A stretch of 60,932 nt of DNA, taken from NCBI GenBank assembly GCA_902573065.1, contig CACGHX010000004.1:1-60932 (forward strand), written 5' to 3'. Numbering within the stretch: the stretch's first letter is position 1; every line of letters starts with the position of its first letter. This DNA is from an uncultured Pelagibacteraceae bacterium (GTDB lineage Bacteria > Pseudomonadota > Alphaproteobacteria > Pelagibacterales > Pelagibacteraceae). This document shows positions 20,247 to 29,106 of the stretch, in pieces. Below the pieces are notes generated by a model, which searched no databases, was not told the DNA's origin, and worked only from the letters and a program-made list of their open reading frames with translations. Both the position numbers and the translations under genes were made by a program.

Positions 20247-21426
20247 TTTTATTTGATTTTATGTTGTTCAAAAATTTTTCGAATAAATATTTACTATCTT
20301 GTGGTCCAGGATTAGCTTCTGGATGATACTGAACTGAAAATAATTTTTTATTTTTTACCTCTATACCTTCAATAGACCCATCAAAAAGAGATTTGTGAGT
20401 GACTTTTACATTTTTAGGAATAGATTTACTATCAACTTCAAAACCATGATTTTGACTAGTTATCTCAACTTTATTGGTTGTTAAATCTTTTACTGGATGG
20501 TTTGCTCCTCTGTGTCCTAGTGACATTTTTTTAGTTTTTGCCCCAAGAGCTAATGACAAAATTTGATGACCTAGACAGATACCAAAAATAGGTATTTTCT
20601 TTTCAATTAATTTTTTTACAATCGGTATTGCATAACTTCCTGTTGCCGCAGGATCTCCTGGACCGTTTGATAAAAAAACACCATGTGGTTTAAGTTTTAA
20701 AATCTCATCTGCTGGAAAATTTGCTGGAACAACTGTCACACCACAATTAATATCTGAAAAACATCTTAATTGATTTTTTTTCATTCCATAATCAATTGCG
20801 ATAATTTGATATTTATTTTTATTATTTTTAACGTAACCATTTTTTTTATTCCAAGATTTAAAAGATTTCCATTTATAAATTTTTTTACAAGTAACTTTCT
20901 TAGCTAAGTCTAAGCCTAATAATCCATTCCACGATCTTGCATTTTTTAAAAGTTTTTTAAAATTATGATTTCCTTTTCTTAAAAACTGTATTGCTCCTTT
21001 GGGAGCACCTTTGTCTCTAATGTAATTTGTTATAACTCTAGTATCTAAACCTACTATTCCGATTATTTTTCTTTTTTTAAGCCATTTATCTAGTTTTTTA
21101 ATCGATCTATAATTGGATGGCTCTGTAACATTAGAATTAAGGATAACCCCTTTTGCCCAGACTTTATCAGCCTCGTTATCTTCAAGATTTGTTCCAACAT
21201 TACCAATGTGGGGAAATGTGAAATTTATAATCTGATCAGAATAAGAGGGGTCTGTTATTATTTCTTGGTAACCAGTAATGGATGTATTGAAACAAACTTC
21301 CCCAACGGCATTTCCTTCATAACCAATGCCTGTCCCAAAAAATTTGGTGCCATCTTCAAAAATTAAAATACCTGTCGAAAAATTGTGAGATTTGTTTTTT
21401 CTGTTTTTGACCTGTCTCAAATACAA
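20224..21426 (-). CDS. carA: Carbamoyl phosphate synthase small (glutaminase) subunit; non-ATG start
   Basis: This subunit hydrolyses glutamine and channels ammonia to CarB. The class I amidotransferase nucleophile is Cys284 in [10 protein letters not shown], with His and Glu in [19 protein letters not shown] and [16 protein letters not shown] are CarA signatures. No in-frame ATG exists near the expected N-terminus (GILIFEDGT). The farthest usable start is TTG at 21426-21424, with another TTG at 21420-21418, so the start is uncertain. An ATG-led four-codon frame ends exactly over the second TTG. No clear Shine-Dalgarno sequence was seen. Coupled to carB by a 23-bp overlap. Confidence 0.93.
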   Translation of the reverse strand: MYLRQVKNRKNKSHNFSTGILIFEDGTKFFGTGIGYEGNAVGEVCFNTSITGYQEIITDPSYSDQIINFTFPHIGNVGTNLEDNEADKVWAKGVILNSNVTEPSNYRSIKKLDKWLKKRKIIGIVGLDTRVITNYIRDKGAPKGAIQFLRKGNHNFKKLLKNARSWNGLLGLDLAKKVTCKKIYKWKSFKSWNKKNGYVKNNKNKYQIIAIDYGMKKNQLRCFSDINCGVTVVPANFPADEILKLKPHGVFLSNGPGDPAATGSYAIPIVKKLIEKKIPIFGICLGHQILSLALGAKTKKMSLGHRGANHPVKDLTTNKVEITSQNHGFEVDSKSIPKNVKVTHKSLFDGSIEGIEVKNKKLFSVQYHPEANPGPQDSKYLFEKFLNNIKSNKNGKKKRY

Positions 21427-21436
21427 CTCATGAGTT
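21425..21436. promoter_or_regulatory. Perfect 12-bp palindrome at the carA start
   Basis: AACTCATGAGTT reads the same on both strands and spans the candidate TTG start of carA and an ATG two codons upstream in another frame. A perfect palindrome of this size may be chance in one window, but its place at the pyrimidine gene start makes a dimeric regulator site possible. No known operator was recognised. Confidence 0.25.
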
Positions 21437-21551
21437 AAAGTGAATCCTTTTAATTAAGGTTTTGGGCTTTATATGAAAAAGGCTCACAGTCGTCAACCCC
21501 ATTCTTTTTTCTTTTGAAGAAAAAATGTTATTAAAGTAAGTTTAGAATTAT

Positions 21552-22007
21552 ATGTCCCTTCATAGCAAAATTGAGACTAAGCTAAGTGAAGCTTTAAAAG
21601 CACAAGATAAAAAAACATATTCTACTTTGAGGCTGATTATAGCGGCAATTAAGGACTTAATGATTGCCAAAAAAATTAAGGACAAAAGCACTTTGCCTGA
21701 CAACGATCTGGTTGCACTTTTGAAAAAAATGGTAAAACAAAGGAATGATTCTTGTGAAGCATATAAAAAAGCTGGAAGAAAAGAACTTTTGGAGAATGAA
21801 ATGTCCGAGATAGAAATCATAAATGAATTTTTACCTAAACAGCTAAGCGAGGAAGAAATGAATAAAATTTGTGTTGAAAAAATTAAACAAGTTGGTGCAA
21901 GCACAATTAAAGATATGGGTAAGGTTATAGGATCTCTTAAAAAAGACTACTCCGATGTAATGGATTTTTCAAAAGCTAGCCAAATAATAAAAGAAAATTT
22001 AAAATGA
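21552..22007 (+). CDS. yqeY: GatB/YqeY domain protein
   Basis: A 151-residue all-helical protein matching stand-alone YqeY: MSLHSKIETKLSEALKAQDK at the N-terminus, TLRLIIAAIKD near residue 25, and EFLPKQLSEEEM near 94. The family resembles the tRNA-binding tail of the GatB amidotransferase subunit; the precise role of the free protein is not known. It sits directly before dnaG and rpoD and overlaps dnaG by 4 bp, the arrangement seen in many bacteria where yqeY or rpsU heads the macromolecular synthesis operon. Confidence 0.88.
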   Translation: MSLHSKIETKLSEALKAQDKKTYSTLRLIIAAIKDLMIAKKIKDKSTLPDNDLVALLKKMVKQRNDSCEAYKKAGRKELLENEMSEIEIINEFLPKQLSEEEMNKICVEKIKQVGASTIKDMGKVIGSLKKDYSDVMDFSKASQIIKENLK

Positions 22008-23779
22008 GCATGAAATATCCAAAAAATTATTTAGAAGAAATTAAATTAAGACTTAAAGTTTCACATATTGTTGGAAAAACTGTTAAATTAAAAAGAAGAG
22101 GAAAAGAATTTATAGGACTTTCTCCTTTCACCACAGAAAAAACTCCATCTTTTACGGTTAGTGACGAAAAAGGTTTTTATCACTGCTTTAGCTCAGGAGA
22201 ACATGGAAATATATTTGATTTTTTGATGAAAACACAATCTTTAAAATTTGGCGAAGCAGTTAGACAATTAGCCTCACAAGCAGGAATGCAACCTTATAGA
22301 TTTTCGAATTTTGATGCTGAAAAAGAAAAAAGATATCAGAGTTATAAAAACATATTTAAAGATTATTCTGAATATTTTCATAAAAAATTATTGGAAAATA
22401 ATTCATTACCAAAAGAATATTTAAAAAAAAGAGGTATAAATAAAGATGCTATTATTGAATTTCAAATTGGTTATGTTCCTTTCAATTCTGATTTTTATTT
22501 AGAATTATCAAAAAAGTATTCAGAAAAAGAAATATTCGATACAGGTTTATTTTATAAAAACGAAAAATATAAAAAAAATATAAATAGGTTCTACTCAAGA
22601 ATTATATTTCCCATACGGAATATCACAGGGGACATCATAGCATTTGGAGGAAGGATAATTGAAGATAAAAAAATTGCGAAATACATAAATTCCCCTGAAA
22701 CAGAATTTTATAAAAAAGGTAAGCATGTATATAACTTAGACAAAGCAAGATCTGCAAGCAACAAAACACATGAAGTAGTAATTGTAGAAGGTTATATGGA
22801 TGTAATAAGTATTTATTCAGCTGGTATAAAAAACGTAGTCTCAAATTCTGGAATTGCTTTAACAGAAAGCCAAATAAATTTGATTTGGAAGTTTTTTTCC
22901 AATCCAATAATATGTTTGGATGGCGATGTAAGTGGACAAAAAGCAGCTTTACGTATTGCAGAAAGCCTTTTGCCTCACATCAAAGAGAATAATCAAATAG
23001 GATTTGTAACTCTATCAAAAGGTATGGATCCCGACGATTACATTAAAGAAAAAGGAAAGGATAGTTTTCAAGAGCTTTTGTCAAAAAAATTGTCTATTGA
23101 GGAATTTATTTGGAAAATTTATTTAAACAACCTTGATAGATCAGATCCATTTGCCTCCTCTAAATTTGAAAAAAAGTTTAGAAATTTGTGCAATTCAATT
23201 AAAGATCAAACTCTAAAAAAATATATTTTAGAAAATTATTTAGAAAAAATAAGAAATTTAACTCCTCTACAAAAAAATAATATAAGAAATAATAAAAGTA
23301 AAAGTTATAGAATACTTAATGAAACTAAAAGAATTTCTGTTGCAAAGGAGCATCTTAGTAAAGAAGAAATAAAAGAATACTCAATACTATATATAATGTT
23401 CAATTATCCAGGAATAATTTCCCCAAGAATCGAAATTTTTAGAGATATTCAATTTTCATCAGAAAGTTTGAATCAATTAAAATCAGAACTAATTCAATTA
23501 ATTTTTGAAGAAAAATTTAATGATGCAAACAAATCAGAAATAATGAAAAAATATTTGAATTTAGTAAATGACATAAATCAAAATGTTGTAATCAAAAATA
23601 TTTTTTTGAAAAAGGATCAAGAGAAACAAATTGAACTACTAAACGAAATACTTAAGGAACTAAATGATATTAAATTCTCAAAAAAAATTGAAAATCTTGA
23701 GAACAAGTTAATAGAGAAATTTGATGAAAAATCTTACTCTGATTTAATAAAGCTTAAAAGTCAGATAAATAAAGAGTAA
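22004..23779 (+). CDS. dnaG: DNA primase; zinc-finger ligands largely replaced
   Basis: This enzyme makes RNA primers for replication. The 591-residue protein has an N-terminal CHC2-like domain (1-100), a Toprim catalytic core (VVIVEGYMDV; CLDGDVSGQKAA) and a C-terminal helicase-binding region with little visible conservation. Compared with the E. coli zinc ligands Cys40, His43, Cys61 and Cys64, the aligned residues are Ser40, Thr43, Cys61 and Ser64, so the zinc site should not form in the usual way, although the surrounding EKTPSFTV and YHCFSSGEHG are kept. Start choice: ATG at 22004, with an alternative ATG two codons later. It overlaps yqeY by 4 bp. Confidence 0.95.
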   Translation: MSMKYPKNYLEEIKLRLKVSHIVGKTVKLKRRGKEFIGLSPFTTEKTPSFTVSDEKGFYHCFSSGEHGNIFDFLMKTQSLKFGEAVRQLASQAGMQPYRFSNFDAEKEKRYQSYKNIFKDYSEYFHKKLLENNSLPKEYLKKRGINKDAIIEFQIGYVPFNSDFYLELSKKYSEKEIFDTGLFYKNEKYKKNINRFYSRIIFPIRNITGDIIAFGGRIIEDKKIAKYINSPETEFYKKGKHVYNLDKARSASNKTHEVVIVEGYMDVISIYSAGIKNVVSNSGIALTESQINLIWKFFSNPIICLDGDVSGQKAALRIAESLLPHIKENNQIGFVTLSKGMDPDDYIKEKGKDSFQELLSKKLSIEEFIWKIYLNNLDRSDPFASSKFEKKFRNLCNSIKDQTLKKYILENYLEKIRNLTPLQKNNIRNNKSKSYRILNETKRISVAKEHLSKEEIKEYSILYIMFNYPGIISPRIEIFRDIQFSSESLNQLKSELIQLIFEEKFNDANKSEIMKKYLNLVNDINQNVVIKNIFLKKDQEKQIELLNEILKELNDIKFSKKIENLENKLIEKFDEKSYSDLIKLKSQINKE

Positions 23780-23838
23780 ATTTAGTGTAGATTTTTAGCA
23801 ATTTGTCACTATATATATAAAACATTTATCTTAAGCAT

Positions 23839-25722
23839 ATGAAAACCAAACTAATAACAAAATCCTTTGAACGACTTTTAGAAAAAGGTCTTCATAGAGG
23901 TTTTATTACTTACGAGGAACTTGGGAAGTCTTTAGGAAAAAGGAATAGCTCTAACGAAAATTTAGAAAAAGCTTTAATAATTTTATTTGATAAAAAAGTA
24001 ACTTTAGTTTCAAAAAAATCTGAGTTCCAATCTCAAAAGAAAAAAGAAGTAAATCAGACAGACGCAGATAAAACTACCGATAAAAGTGATGATCCGATTA
24101 GAATGTACCTAAGGGAGATGGGTGGAGTTGAATTACTCTCACGTGATGGTGAAATTGCAATAGCAAAAAGAATTGAGGCTGGTAAAAATGTAATGATCAA
24201 TGCTCTTACACAAAGTCCATTAATCTCAAAAAAGATTTTTGAATGGAAAGACCTACTAGAAAAAAATGAGTTATTAGTAAGAGATATTATAGATATAGAT
24301 TCTACTTATGAAGATTTTGAAAATGATAACTCTGCTGATTCAGATTTAAAAAAAGCATCTAAACAGAAAAATAAGGATGATAAAATTAAAGAAAAAAAAG
24401 ATGATACTAAAGAAAAAGGTGAAGAAAAAACTGAAGAATTTACTGAGCAAGATGAATTCAACGTTTCCCTTGCTGCAATGGAAGAAGAAATCAAACCTAA
24501 AGTTATTTCTCTAATACAAAATCTTTCAAAAAATTATTCAAAACTTAAAAAATATCAAATTGAAAAACTTGACTGTATTTTGAATGCAAAAGAGTTATCA
24601 GTTTCAAAAAATAAAAATTTGAAGAAAATACAAGGCATTCTTGTTGAAGACTTTAAAAACTTACAATTAAGCCCCTCTGTTGTTGAAGAATTAGTCCAGG
24701 CTCATTATAAAGAAAACAAAAAAATATTATCTTTAGAAGGTGTGCTACTTAGACTTGCAACAGATAATAAAATTTCTAGAGAAGAATTTATAAAATATTA
24801 CGTTGGTAATGAAATAAACTCTAAATTTGAATCATTTTTAAAAGAAAATAAAACATGGAAAAATTTCTTTAAAAAACACAAAAAAGAATTCAATGAGATA
24901 AGAGAAAGATTAATTGAATTTAGTAAAAAAATTGAACTCCCGGTTGGCGAATTCAAATCATTAGTTAAAAGAATACAAAAAGGGGAGAGGGAGTCTAGAG
25001 TTGCTAAGAAAGAAATGGTTGAGGCTAATTTAAGATTGGTAATTTCAATTGCAAAAAAATACACAAATAGGGGATTGCAATTTTTAGATCTTATTCAGGA
25101 AGGAAACATTGGATTGATGAAAGCAGTTGATAAATTTGAGTATAGAAGAGGCTATAAGTTCTCCACTTATGCTACTTGGTGGATTAGACAAGCAATTACA
25201 AGATCAATAGCGGATCAAGCAAGAACTATAAGAATTCCTGTGCACATGATCGAAACAATTAATAAAATTGTGAGAACTCAAAGACAGATTTTAAGTGAAT
25301 TTGGAAGAGAGGCAACCCCAGAAGAATTAGCCAAGAAGTTAGCAATGCCACTGGAAAAAGTGAGAAAAGTTTTAAAAATTTCAAAAGAACCAGTATCATT
25401 AGAAACACCTGTTGGAGATGAAGAAGATAGCAGTCTAGGTGATTTCATTGAGGACAAGAACGCTCTTCAACCTCTTGATACTGCAATTAGATCAAACTTG
25501 AGTGAGTCAACTACTAAAATCCTTGCATCACTCACACCAAGGGAGGAAAGAGTTTTGAGAATGAGATTTGGTATTGGAATGAACACAGATCATACTTTGG
25601 AAGAAGTTGGTCTCCAATTTAATGTTACAAGAGAAAGAATCAGACAAATAGAGGCAAAAGCTTTGAGGAAATTGAAACACCCAAGTAGATCGAAACAGTT
25701 GAAAAGTTTTTTAGAAAAGTAA
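23839..25722 (+). CDS. rpoD: RNA polymerase primary sigma factor sigma-70
   Basis: A 627-residue housekeeping sigma factor. Region 1.2 is visible as [20 protein letters not shown] (near residue 85). A charged non-conserved stretch occupies about 155-210 (rich in Lys, Asp, Glu). The core regions 2.1-2.4 include [34 protein letters not shown] and [10 protein letters not shown], and region 4.2 has [17 protein letters not shown]. It lies 59 bp after dnaG in the classic yqeY-dnaG-rpoD order. TTGTCA at 23803-23808 upstream could be part of a promoter, but no convincing -10 box was settled on. Confidence 0.97.
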   Translation: MKTKLITKSFERLLEKGLHRGFITYEELGKSLGKRNSSNENLEKALIILFDKKVTLVSKKSEFQSQKKKEVNQTDADKTTDKSDDPIRMYLREMGGVELLSRDGEIAIAKRIEAGKNVMINALTQSPLISKKIFEWKDLLEKNELLVRDIIDIDSTYEDFENDNSADSDLKKASKQKNKDDKIKEKKDDTKEKGEEKTEEFTEQDEFNVSLAAMEEEIKPKVISLIQNLSKNYSKLKKYQIEKLDCILNAKELSVSKNKNLKKIQGILVEDFKNLQLSPSVVEELVQAHYKENKKILSLEGVLLRLATDNKISREEFIKYYVGNEINSKFESFLKENKTWKNFFKKHKKEFNEIRERLIEFSKKIELPVGEFKSLVKRIQKGERESRVAKKEMVEANLRLVISIAKKYTNRGLQFLDLIQEGNIGLMKAVDKFEYRRGYKFSTYATWWIRQAITRSIADQARTIRIPVHMIETINKIVRTQRQILSEFGREATPEELAKKLAMPLEKVRKVLKISKEPVSLETPVGDEEDSSLGDFIEDKNALQPLDTAIRSNLSESTTKILASLTPREERVLRMRFGIGMNTDHTLEEVGLQFNVTRERIRQIEAKALRKLKHPSRSKQLKSFLEK

Positions 25723-25747
25723 TTTCATAGCTTCAAATTTTTATTTT

Positions 25748-26785
25748 ATGGTTCAAATTGTTAATTTTAAAATAAACGAAAGCTTTAAAAAAAAATTTTT
25801 ATCATTTATTTCATCAAATTTATTTCAAAAAAATAAAAAAAATTTTAAATCTGATTATTGGGAATATAATACTGAAATAATTAAATATACTATTAGAGAT
25901 AATATATTGTCTATTAGGGGAAATTCAGGTTTTTATTATGAAGAAAAAAATTTTATTAAAAAAATTAAAAAAAAATTAAAAAATTTTTTGAACATTTTTA
26001 ACTTAAGTCAGGTCAGATATAATTCTTATGCCAAAGCTTTTGAAAAAGCTATATCTTTAAAAAAAAGCTTAAAGCATCAAGTTAAATTTAAAAAGTCAAA
26101 TTTTATAGCAAATAATATTAAAGAAATAAAAAAAATCTACCCTTTTATCAAATTTGAGATTAATGAACATGTAATCAGAAGCTATTATAATATTAACCTA
26201 TTAAACAGCTATTTTGAGATAAAAGATAAAGATTTTATTTTAGAGATAGGACCAGGTGGTTGTAATTTGGTTTCACTTTTGAAACATCATTTTAGTAATA
26301 AATGTTTCGTATTAGTCGATTTACCTGAAACATTAATTTTATCAATATCTACAATAAACGAGCTATTTCCTCAGTCAAAAATATTGTTTCCAAATGAATG
26401 TGACAAGAAAATTAATAAACAGTTTTTAGAAAAATATGATTTTATTTTTTTAACGCCCGCTCAAATAAATTTATTAGAAGATAATTTAATAGATCTTAGC
26501 ATTAATACTAATTCATTCGGTGAAATGCAAATAGATCAAATTAACAAATATTTAAAATTCATCCAAAGAGTTTCTAAAAACGGTTCTTTTTTTTTTAATA
26601 CCAATAGAATTGAAAAATATGCAATAGCTAATAAAAATGAAAATAATAAAGTTGAAACGCCTCCAACGAGATATATTGATTATCAGTTTTTTGATAATGA
26701 TATTAAATTTTATGAAATTTGTGATTTTAAAATTGAAGTTCAAAGAAATCCTGTTTTCACAAGGTTAGAAAAAGTTGTTAAATAG
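25748..26785 (+). CDS. Putative sugar O-methyltransferase
   Basis: A 345-residue class I SAM-dependent methyltransferase of the type annotated putative sugar O-methyltransferase. The SAM motif is LEIGPGG at residues 165-171, followed by VDLPE at 190-194, a combination typical of that group. The N-terminal 150 residues are very rich in Lys, Asn and Phe. It lies 25 bp after rpoD and 12 bp before another methyltransferase-like gene, and neither belongs to the usual rpoD neighbourhood. The nucleotide composition is even more A-rich than flanking genes, which suggests an accessory insertion. The target may be an O-antigen or other surface sugar; that is inference. Confidence 0.65.
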   Translation: MVQIVNFKINESFKKKFLSFISSNLFQKNKKNFKSDYWEYNTEIIKYTIRDNILSIRGNSGFYYEEKNFIKKIKKKLKNFLNIFNLSQVRYNSYAKAFEKAISLKKSLKHQVKFKKSNFIANNIKEIKKIYPFIKFEINEHVIRSYYNINLLNSYFEIKDKDFILEIGPGGCNLVSLLKHHFSNKCFVLVDLPETLILSISTINELFPQSKILFPNECDKKINKQFLEKYDFIFLTPAQINLLEDNLIDLSINTNSFGEMQIDQINKYLKFIQRVSKNGSFFFNTNRIEKYAIANKNENNKVETPPTRYIDYQFFDNDIKFYEICDFKIEVQRNPVFTRLEKVVK

Positions 26786-26797
26786 TTTTCAATATAT

Positions 26798-27469
26798 ATG
26801 AATTACTTAGAATTTTATAAATGGTTTGATAAATTGTCTCCAAAATTACAAATTAGGAAGGAAGCTTTTTACAAAATCTTTAAGTATTTAGATAGCATGC
26901 CTGATCCAATTATTATTGTAGAAACTGGCTGCTTAAGGATTAAAGATAATTACCTAGATGGCCAAAGTACACTTTTGTTTGATAAATATACACAATTTAG
27001 AGACAAAAATTCAAAAGTCTTTACTATGGATATAGATCCAAAAGCTACAAAAGTTTGCTCTGAAAATGTTAGTAAAAATGTTTTAATTCATACTGGAGAC
27101 AGTGTTGAACATTTGAAAAAATTAACAAAAGAATTTATTTTAAATAAAATTAACGTTTCATTATTTTATCTTGATAGTTTTGATTGTAATTGGAAAGATT
27201 TAAAACAATCTTCTGAACACCATTTAAAAGAATTTCAGAGTATTCAAAAAATTCTAAAAAAAGACACTTTACTTGTCGTCGATGATTCACCAATAGTAGG
27301 ATACTTCCAGCAAACTGGATTAAAAAATAATTTTAATCTTATTAATCCTGGTCTTGTTCCTGCCCCAACTATTTCAGGGAAAGGGGGTCTCGTTCATCAA
27401 CATGCAATACGAGCAGGTGCAAAAATGTTATTTTCAAACTACCAAACTGGATGGATCGGATTTAATTAA
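26798..27469 (+). CDS. Class I SAM-dependent methyltransferase-like protein
   Basis: A 223-residue Rossmann-fold protein. IIIVETGCLR (about residues 38-47) fits SAM motif I, FTMDID (75-80) the acidic end of strand 2, and LFYLDSFD (about 118-125) the motif III region; a later LLVVDDSP resembles the metal-binding acidic pair of cephalosporin-hydroxylase/class I methyltransferases. The length is short, and no extra domain is visible. It follows the sugar O-methyltransferase gene by 12 bp and ends 80 bp before a tRNA gene. The substrate is unknown; with its neighbour it may modify surface glycans. Confidence 0.58.
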   Translation: MNYLEFYKWFDKLSPKLQIRKEAFYKIFKYLDSMPDPIIIVETGCLRIKDNYLDGQSTLLFDKYTQFRDKNSKVFTMDIDPKATKVCSENVSKNVLIHTGDSVEHLKKLTKEFILNKINVSLFYLDSFDCNWKDLKQSSEHHLKEFQSIQKILKKDTLLVVDDSPIVGYFQQTGLKNNFNLINPGLVPAPTISGKGGLVHQHAIRAGAKMLFSNYQTGWIGFN

Positions 27470-27549
27470 ATTATGTTTTAATGCTTTTAAAACAAATAAT
27501 TTACAATGTTGCCTGGCTCTAAAAAGTAATGTAAACACTTAATTGTTAG

Positions 27550-27626
27550 GGGCCTGTAGCTCAGCTGGTTAGAGCAGTACACTCATAATGTATTGGTCCC
27601 AGGTTCGAATCCTGGCGGGCCCACCA
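27550..27626 (+). tRNA. tRNA with CAT anticodon (elongator Met or Ile2)
   Basis: A 77-nt cloverleaf including encoded CCA. The acceptor GGGCCTG pairs with CGGGCCC (one G-T pair), the D stem is GCTC/GAGC, the anticodon stem GTACA/TGTAT surrounds the loop CTCATAA with anticodon CAT, and the T arm is CCAGG-TTCGAAT-CCTGG. The discriminator is A73. CAT can be elongator methionine or, if the C is converted to lysidine by TilS, isoleucine AUA. The C4-G69 and U12-A23 pairs are compatible with Ile2. It is not the initiator type, because position 1 pairs and the loop lacks the initiator pattern. Confidence 0.93.
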
Positions 27627-27627
27627 A

Positions 27628-27681
27628 CTAATCTGAAATTGTTCCAATAAGCCACAAAGATATTAAAATATACCAAATCAT
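27628..27681 (-). CDS. Possible 17-residue hydrophobic peptide after mlaC
   Basis: An ATG lies 3 bases after the mlaC stop and opens a 17-codon frame, MIWYILISLWLIGTISD, ending in TAG next to the tRNA 3' end. The product would be a single short membrane helix. Placement right after mlaC could allow translational coupling, but no Shine-Dalgarno sequence and no recognised family support it. In A+T-rich DNA such short frames occur by chance, so it is reported only as a possibility. Confidence 0.2.
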   Translation of the reverse strand: MIWYILISLWLIGTISD

Positions 27682-27684
27682 ACT

Positions 27685-28287
27685 TTATTTATTTGAGAAT
27701 TCTTCCAATGTTTTAAAAAGAGCATTTATGTCATTGTTATTACTACTTAATATAGATGCAAATTCCTCTTTTTGTGTTCTTGCCAAACTTAGACCTTCGA
27801 TTATTAAATCTCTTATTAAAGGTTTTTCAGGGTCTTTTGTGTAAACTCTCCAATCGATTTTTACCTCAGGTCTTTTGTCTGTTTTCAGCAACATACTTTT
27901 TACTATAGTATATTTTTCATTTACCCTCTCAGCTGACAGAACACTTATTTTCGGATCTGAATAATCTGTTAGCCTTGAAGTAAAACTTTTCAAAAAGTAT
28001 TTTTCAAACACAGCTTCATATCTCTGTTTTTGATCTGGAGTTATTTCTTTCCTTTTTTTTCCCAAAGTATAATAACCAATACCTTTTACATCTACAGTTT
28101 TTAGTGCAATTATTGATAGTTTTTCGGCTTTTATTTCTTTTGTGTCTTGGCTATTTAATATCAATTTGGCTTCATTAATTATTTCTGAGATAAATTTTTC
28201 AGGATCTGAACTATAAGCTGCAACCAATGAATTTGTAGAAAAAAAAATAAAAGAAATAATAAGAAAAGATGAAAATATCCTTTTCAT
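27685..28287 (-). CDS. mlaC: MlaC/Ttg2D-family periplasmic phospholipid-binding protein
   Basis: About 200 residues from the ATG at 28287, which gives a clean signal peptide (MKRIFSSFLIISFIFFSTNS, cleavage near Ala-Ala). A longer reading from 28332 would hide the signal peptide, so it is rejected. The mature part has family-like segments KGIGYYTLGKKRKEITPDQ and KIDWRVYTKDPEKPLIRDLIIEG ('Tol_Tol_Ttg2' domain). MlaC carries phospholipids across the periplasm between the MlaA-porin complex and MlaFEDB. The gene follows mlaA by 10 bases, so they are one unit; mlaFEDB is not in the window. Confidence 0.88.
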   Translation of the reverse strand: MKRIFSSFLIISFIFFSTNSLVAAYSSDPEKFISEIINEAKLILNSQDTKEIKAEKLSIIALKTVDVKGIGYYTLGKKRKEITPDQKQRYEAVFEKYFLKSFTSRLTDYSDPKISVLSAERVNEKYTIVKSMLLKTDKRPEVKIDWRVYTKDPEKPLIRDLIIEGLSLARTQKEEFASILSSNNNDINALFKTLEEFSNK

Positions 28288-28297
28288 GATCCTAAAT

Positions 28298-29083
28298 TTA
28301 TTGATTGTCGATTTCTTCCCAATCGCTATCATCTTGTTTTTTGTTAGAAATTGGAGTATTAGAAATTTTTTGAGCTCTATTTTGTAAATACAAACTCTTC
28401 ACAGAAGCATAAAAGTCTATTGAATTATTTTGTAAACTATCAATGGACTCAATATTTTTTGATCTAAAATCTACTGCATCCGTTCCTTTATAAATATAAT
28501 AATTATGTTCCTGCAAATTATCATTACCTACAATCATATCTGTTTCAGTGTTGTGTGTGACTTGATAGACTGGATCTATAAAGACATTACCAACCATCCC
28601 TACAGCATCCCTGGCAGTAGTTGGCCCTAAAATTGGTAAAACAAAGTAGCACCCTGTATCTGCACCCCAAACTCCTAAGGTCTGACCAAAATCTTCTCTA
28701 CTTCTTTTAGTTAAACCCATTTTTGTAGCTGGATCAAATACTCCCAAAATACCAACTGTAGTATTAACCGCAAATCTACCCGCGGTATTTGCTGCTCCTT
28801 TCAAGTCTCCTTGTAAAACATTATTTGAAAAGCTTAACAATGATCTTAAATTTTCAATAAAGTTGCTCGAACCTTTTCTGATTGGAACAGGTAAAGCCCT
28901 ATAGCCTTTTGCCACTGGTTTAAATACAGCTCTATCTAATGCCATATTAAATTTTAGTGTTCCTCTACTAAATTTTTCAAAACATTCATTGGCAGTGTAT
29001 TTTTCTTCTGCCATTGAGCTCGTAAAGCAAAGCGATAGAATTGTTATTGCGTAGATTAAAGTTTTTAAGGGTTTTTGAGCCAT
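28298..29083 (-). CDS. mlaA: MlaA (VacJ) outer-membrane lipid asymmetry protein
   Basis: A 261-residue VacJ-family protein, the outer-membrane component that removes surface-exposed phospholipids. Family motifs are FNMALDRAVFKPVAKGYRALP (about 45-65), NNVLQGD, GRFAVNTTVGILGVFDPA and the DFGQTLGVWG stretch, then YFVLPILGPTTARDAVG. The N-terminus is a hydrophobic export signal, but its Cys (ILSLC) lacks a good lipobox and an Ala-Glu cleavage site follows (SSMA-EE), so it may be a non-lipidated MlaA. It is the first gene of a two-gene unit with mlaC and is divergent from the amidase gene. Confidence 0.92.
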   Translation of the reverse strand: MAQKPLKTLIYAITILSLCFTSSMAEEKYTANECFEKFSRGTLKFNMALDRAVFKPVAKGYRALPVPIRKGSSNFIENLRSLLSFSNNVLQGDLKGAANTAGRFAVNTTVGILGVFDPATKMGLTKRSREDFGQTLGVWGADTGCYFVLPILGPTTARDAVGMVGNVFIDPVYQVTHNTETDMIVGNDNLQEHNYYIYKGTDAVDFRSKNIESIDSLQNNSIDFYASVKSLYLQNRAQKISNTPISNKKQDDSDWEEIDNQ

Positions 29084-29106
29084 TTTTTATGTTATATATC
29101 TTTTTT

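Noticed and set aside
27475-27493. Terminator-like hairpin GTTTTAA-loop-TTAAAAC after the second methyltransferase gene
   Set aside because: The stem is almost pure A-T and no T-run follows, so it is weak and expected by chance in this composition.
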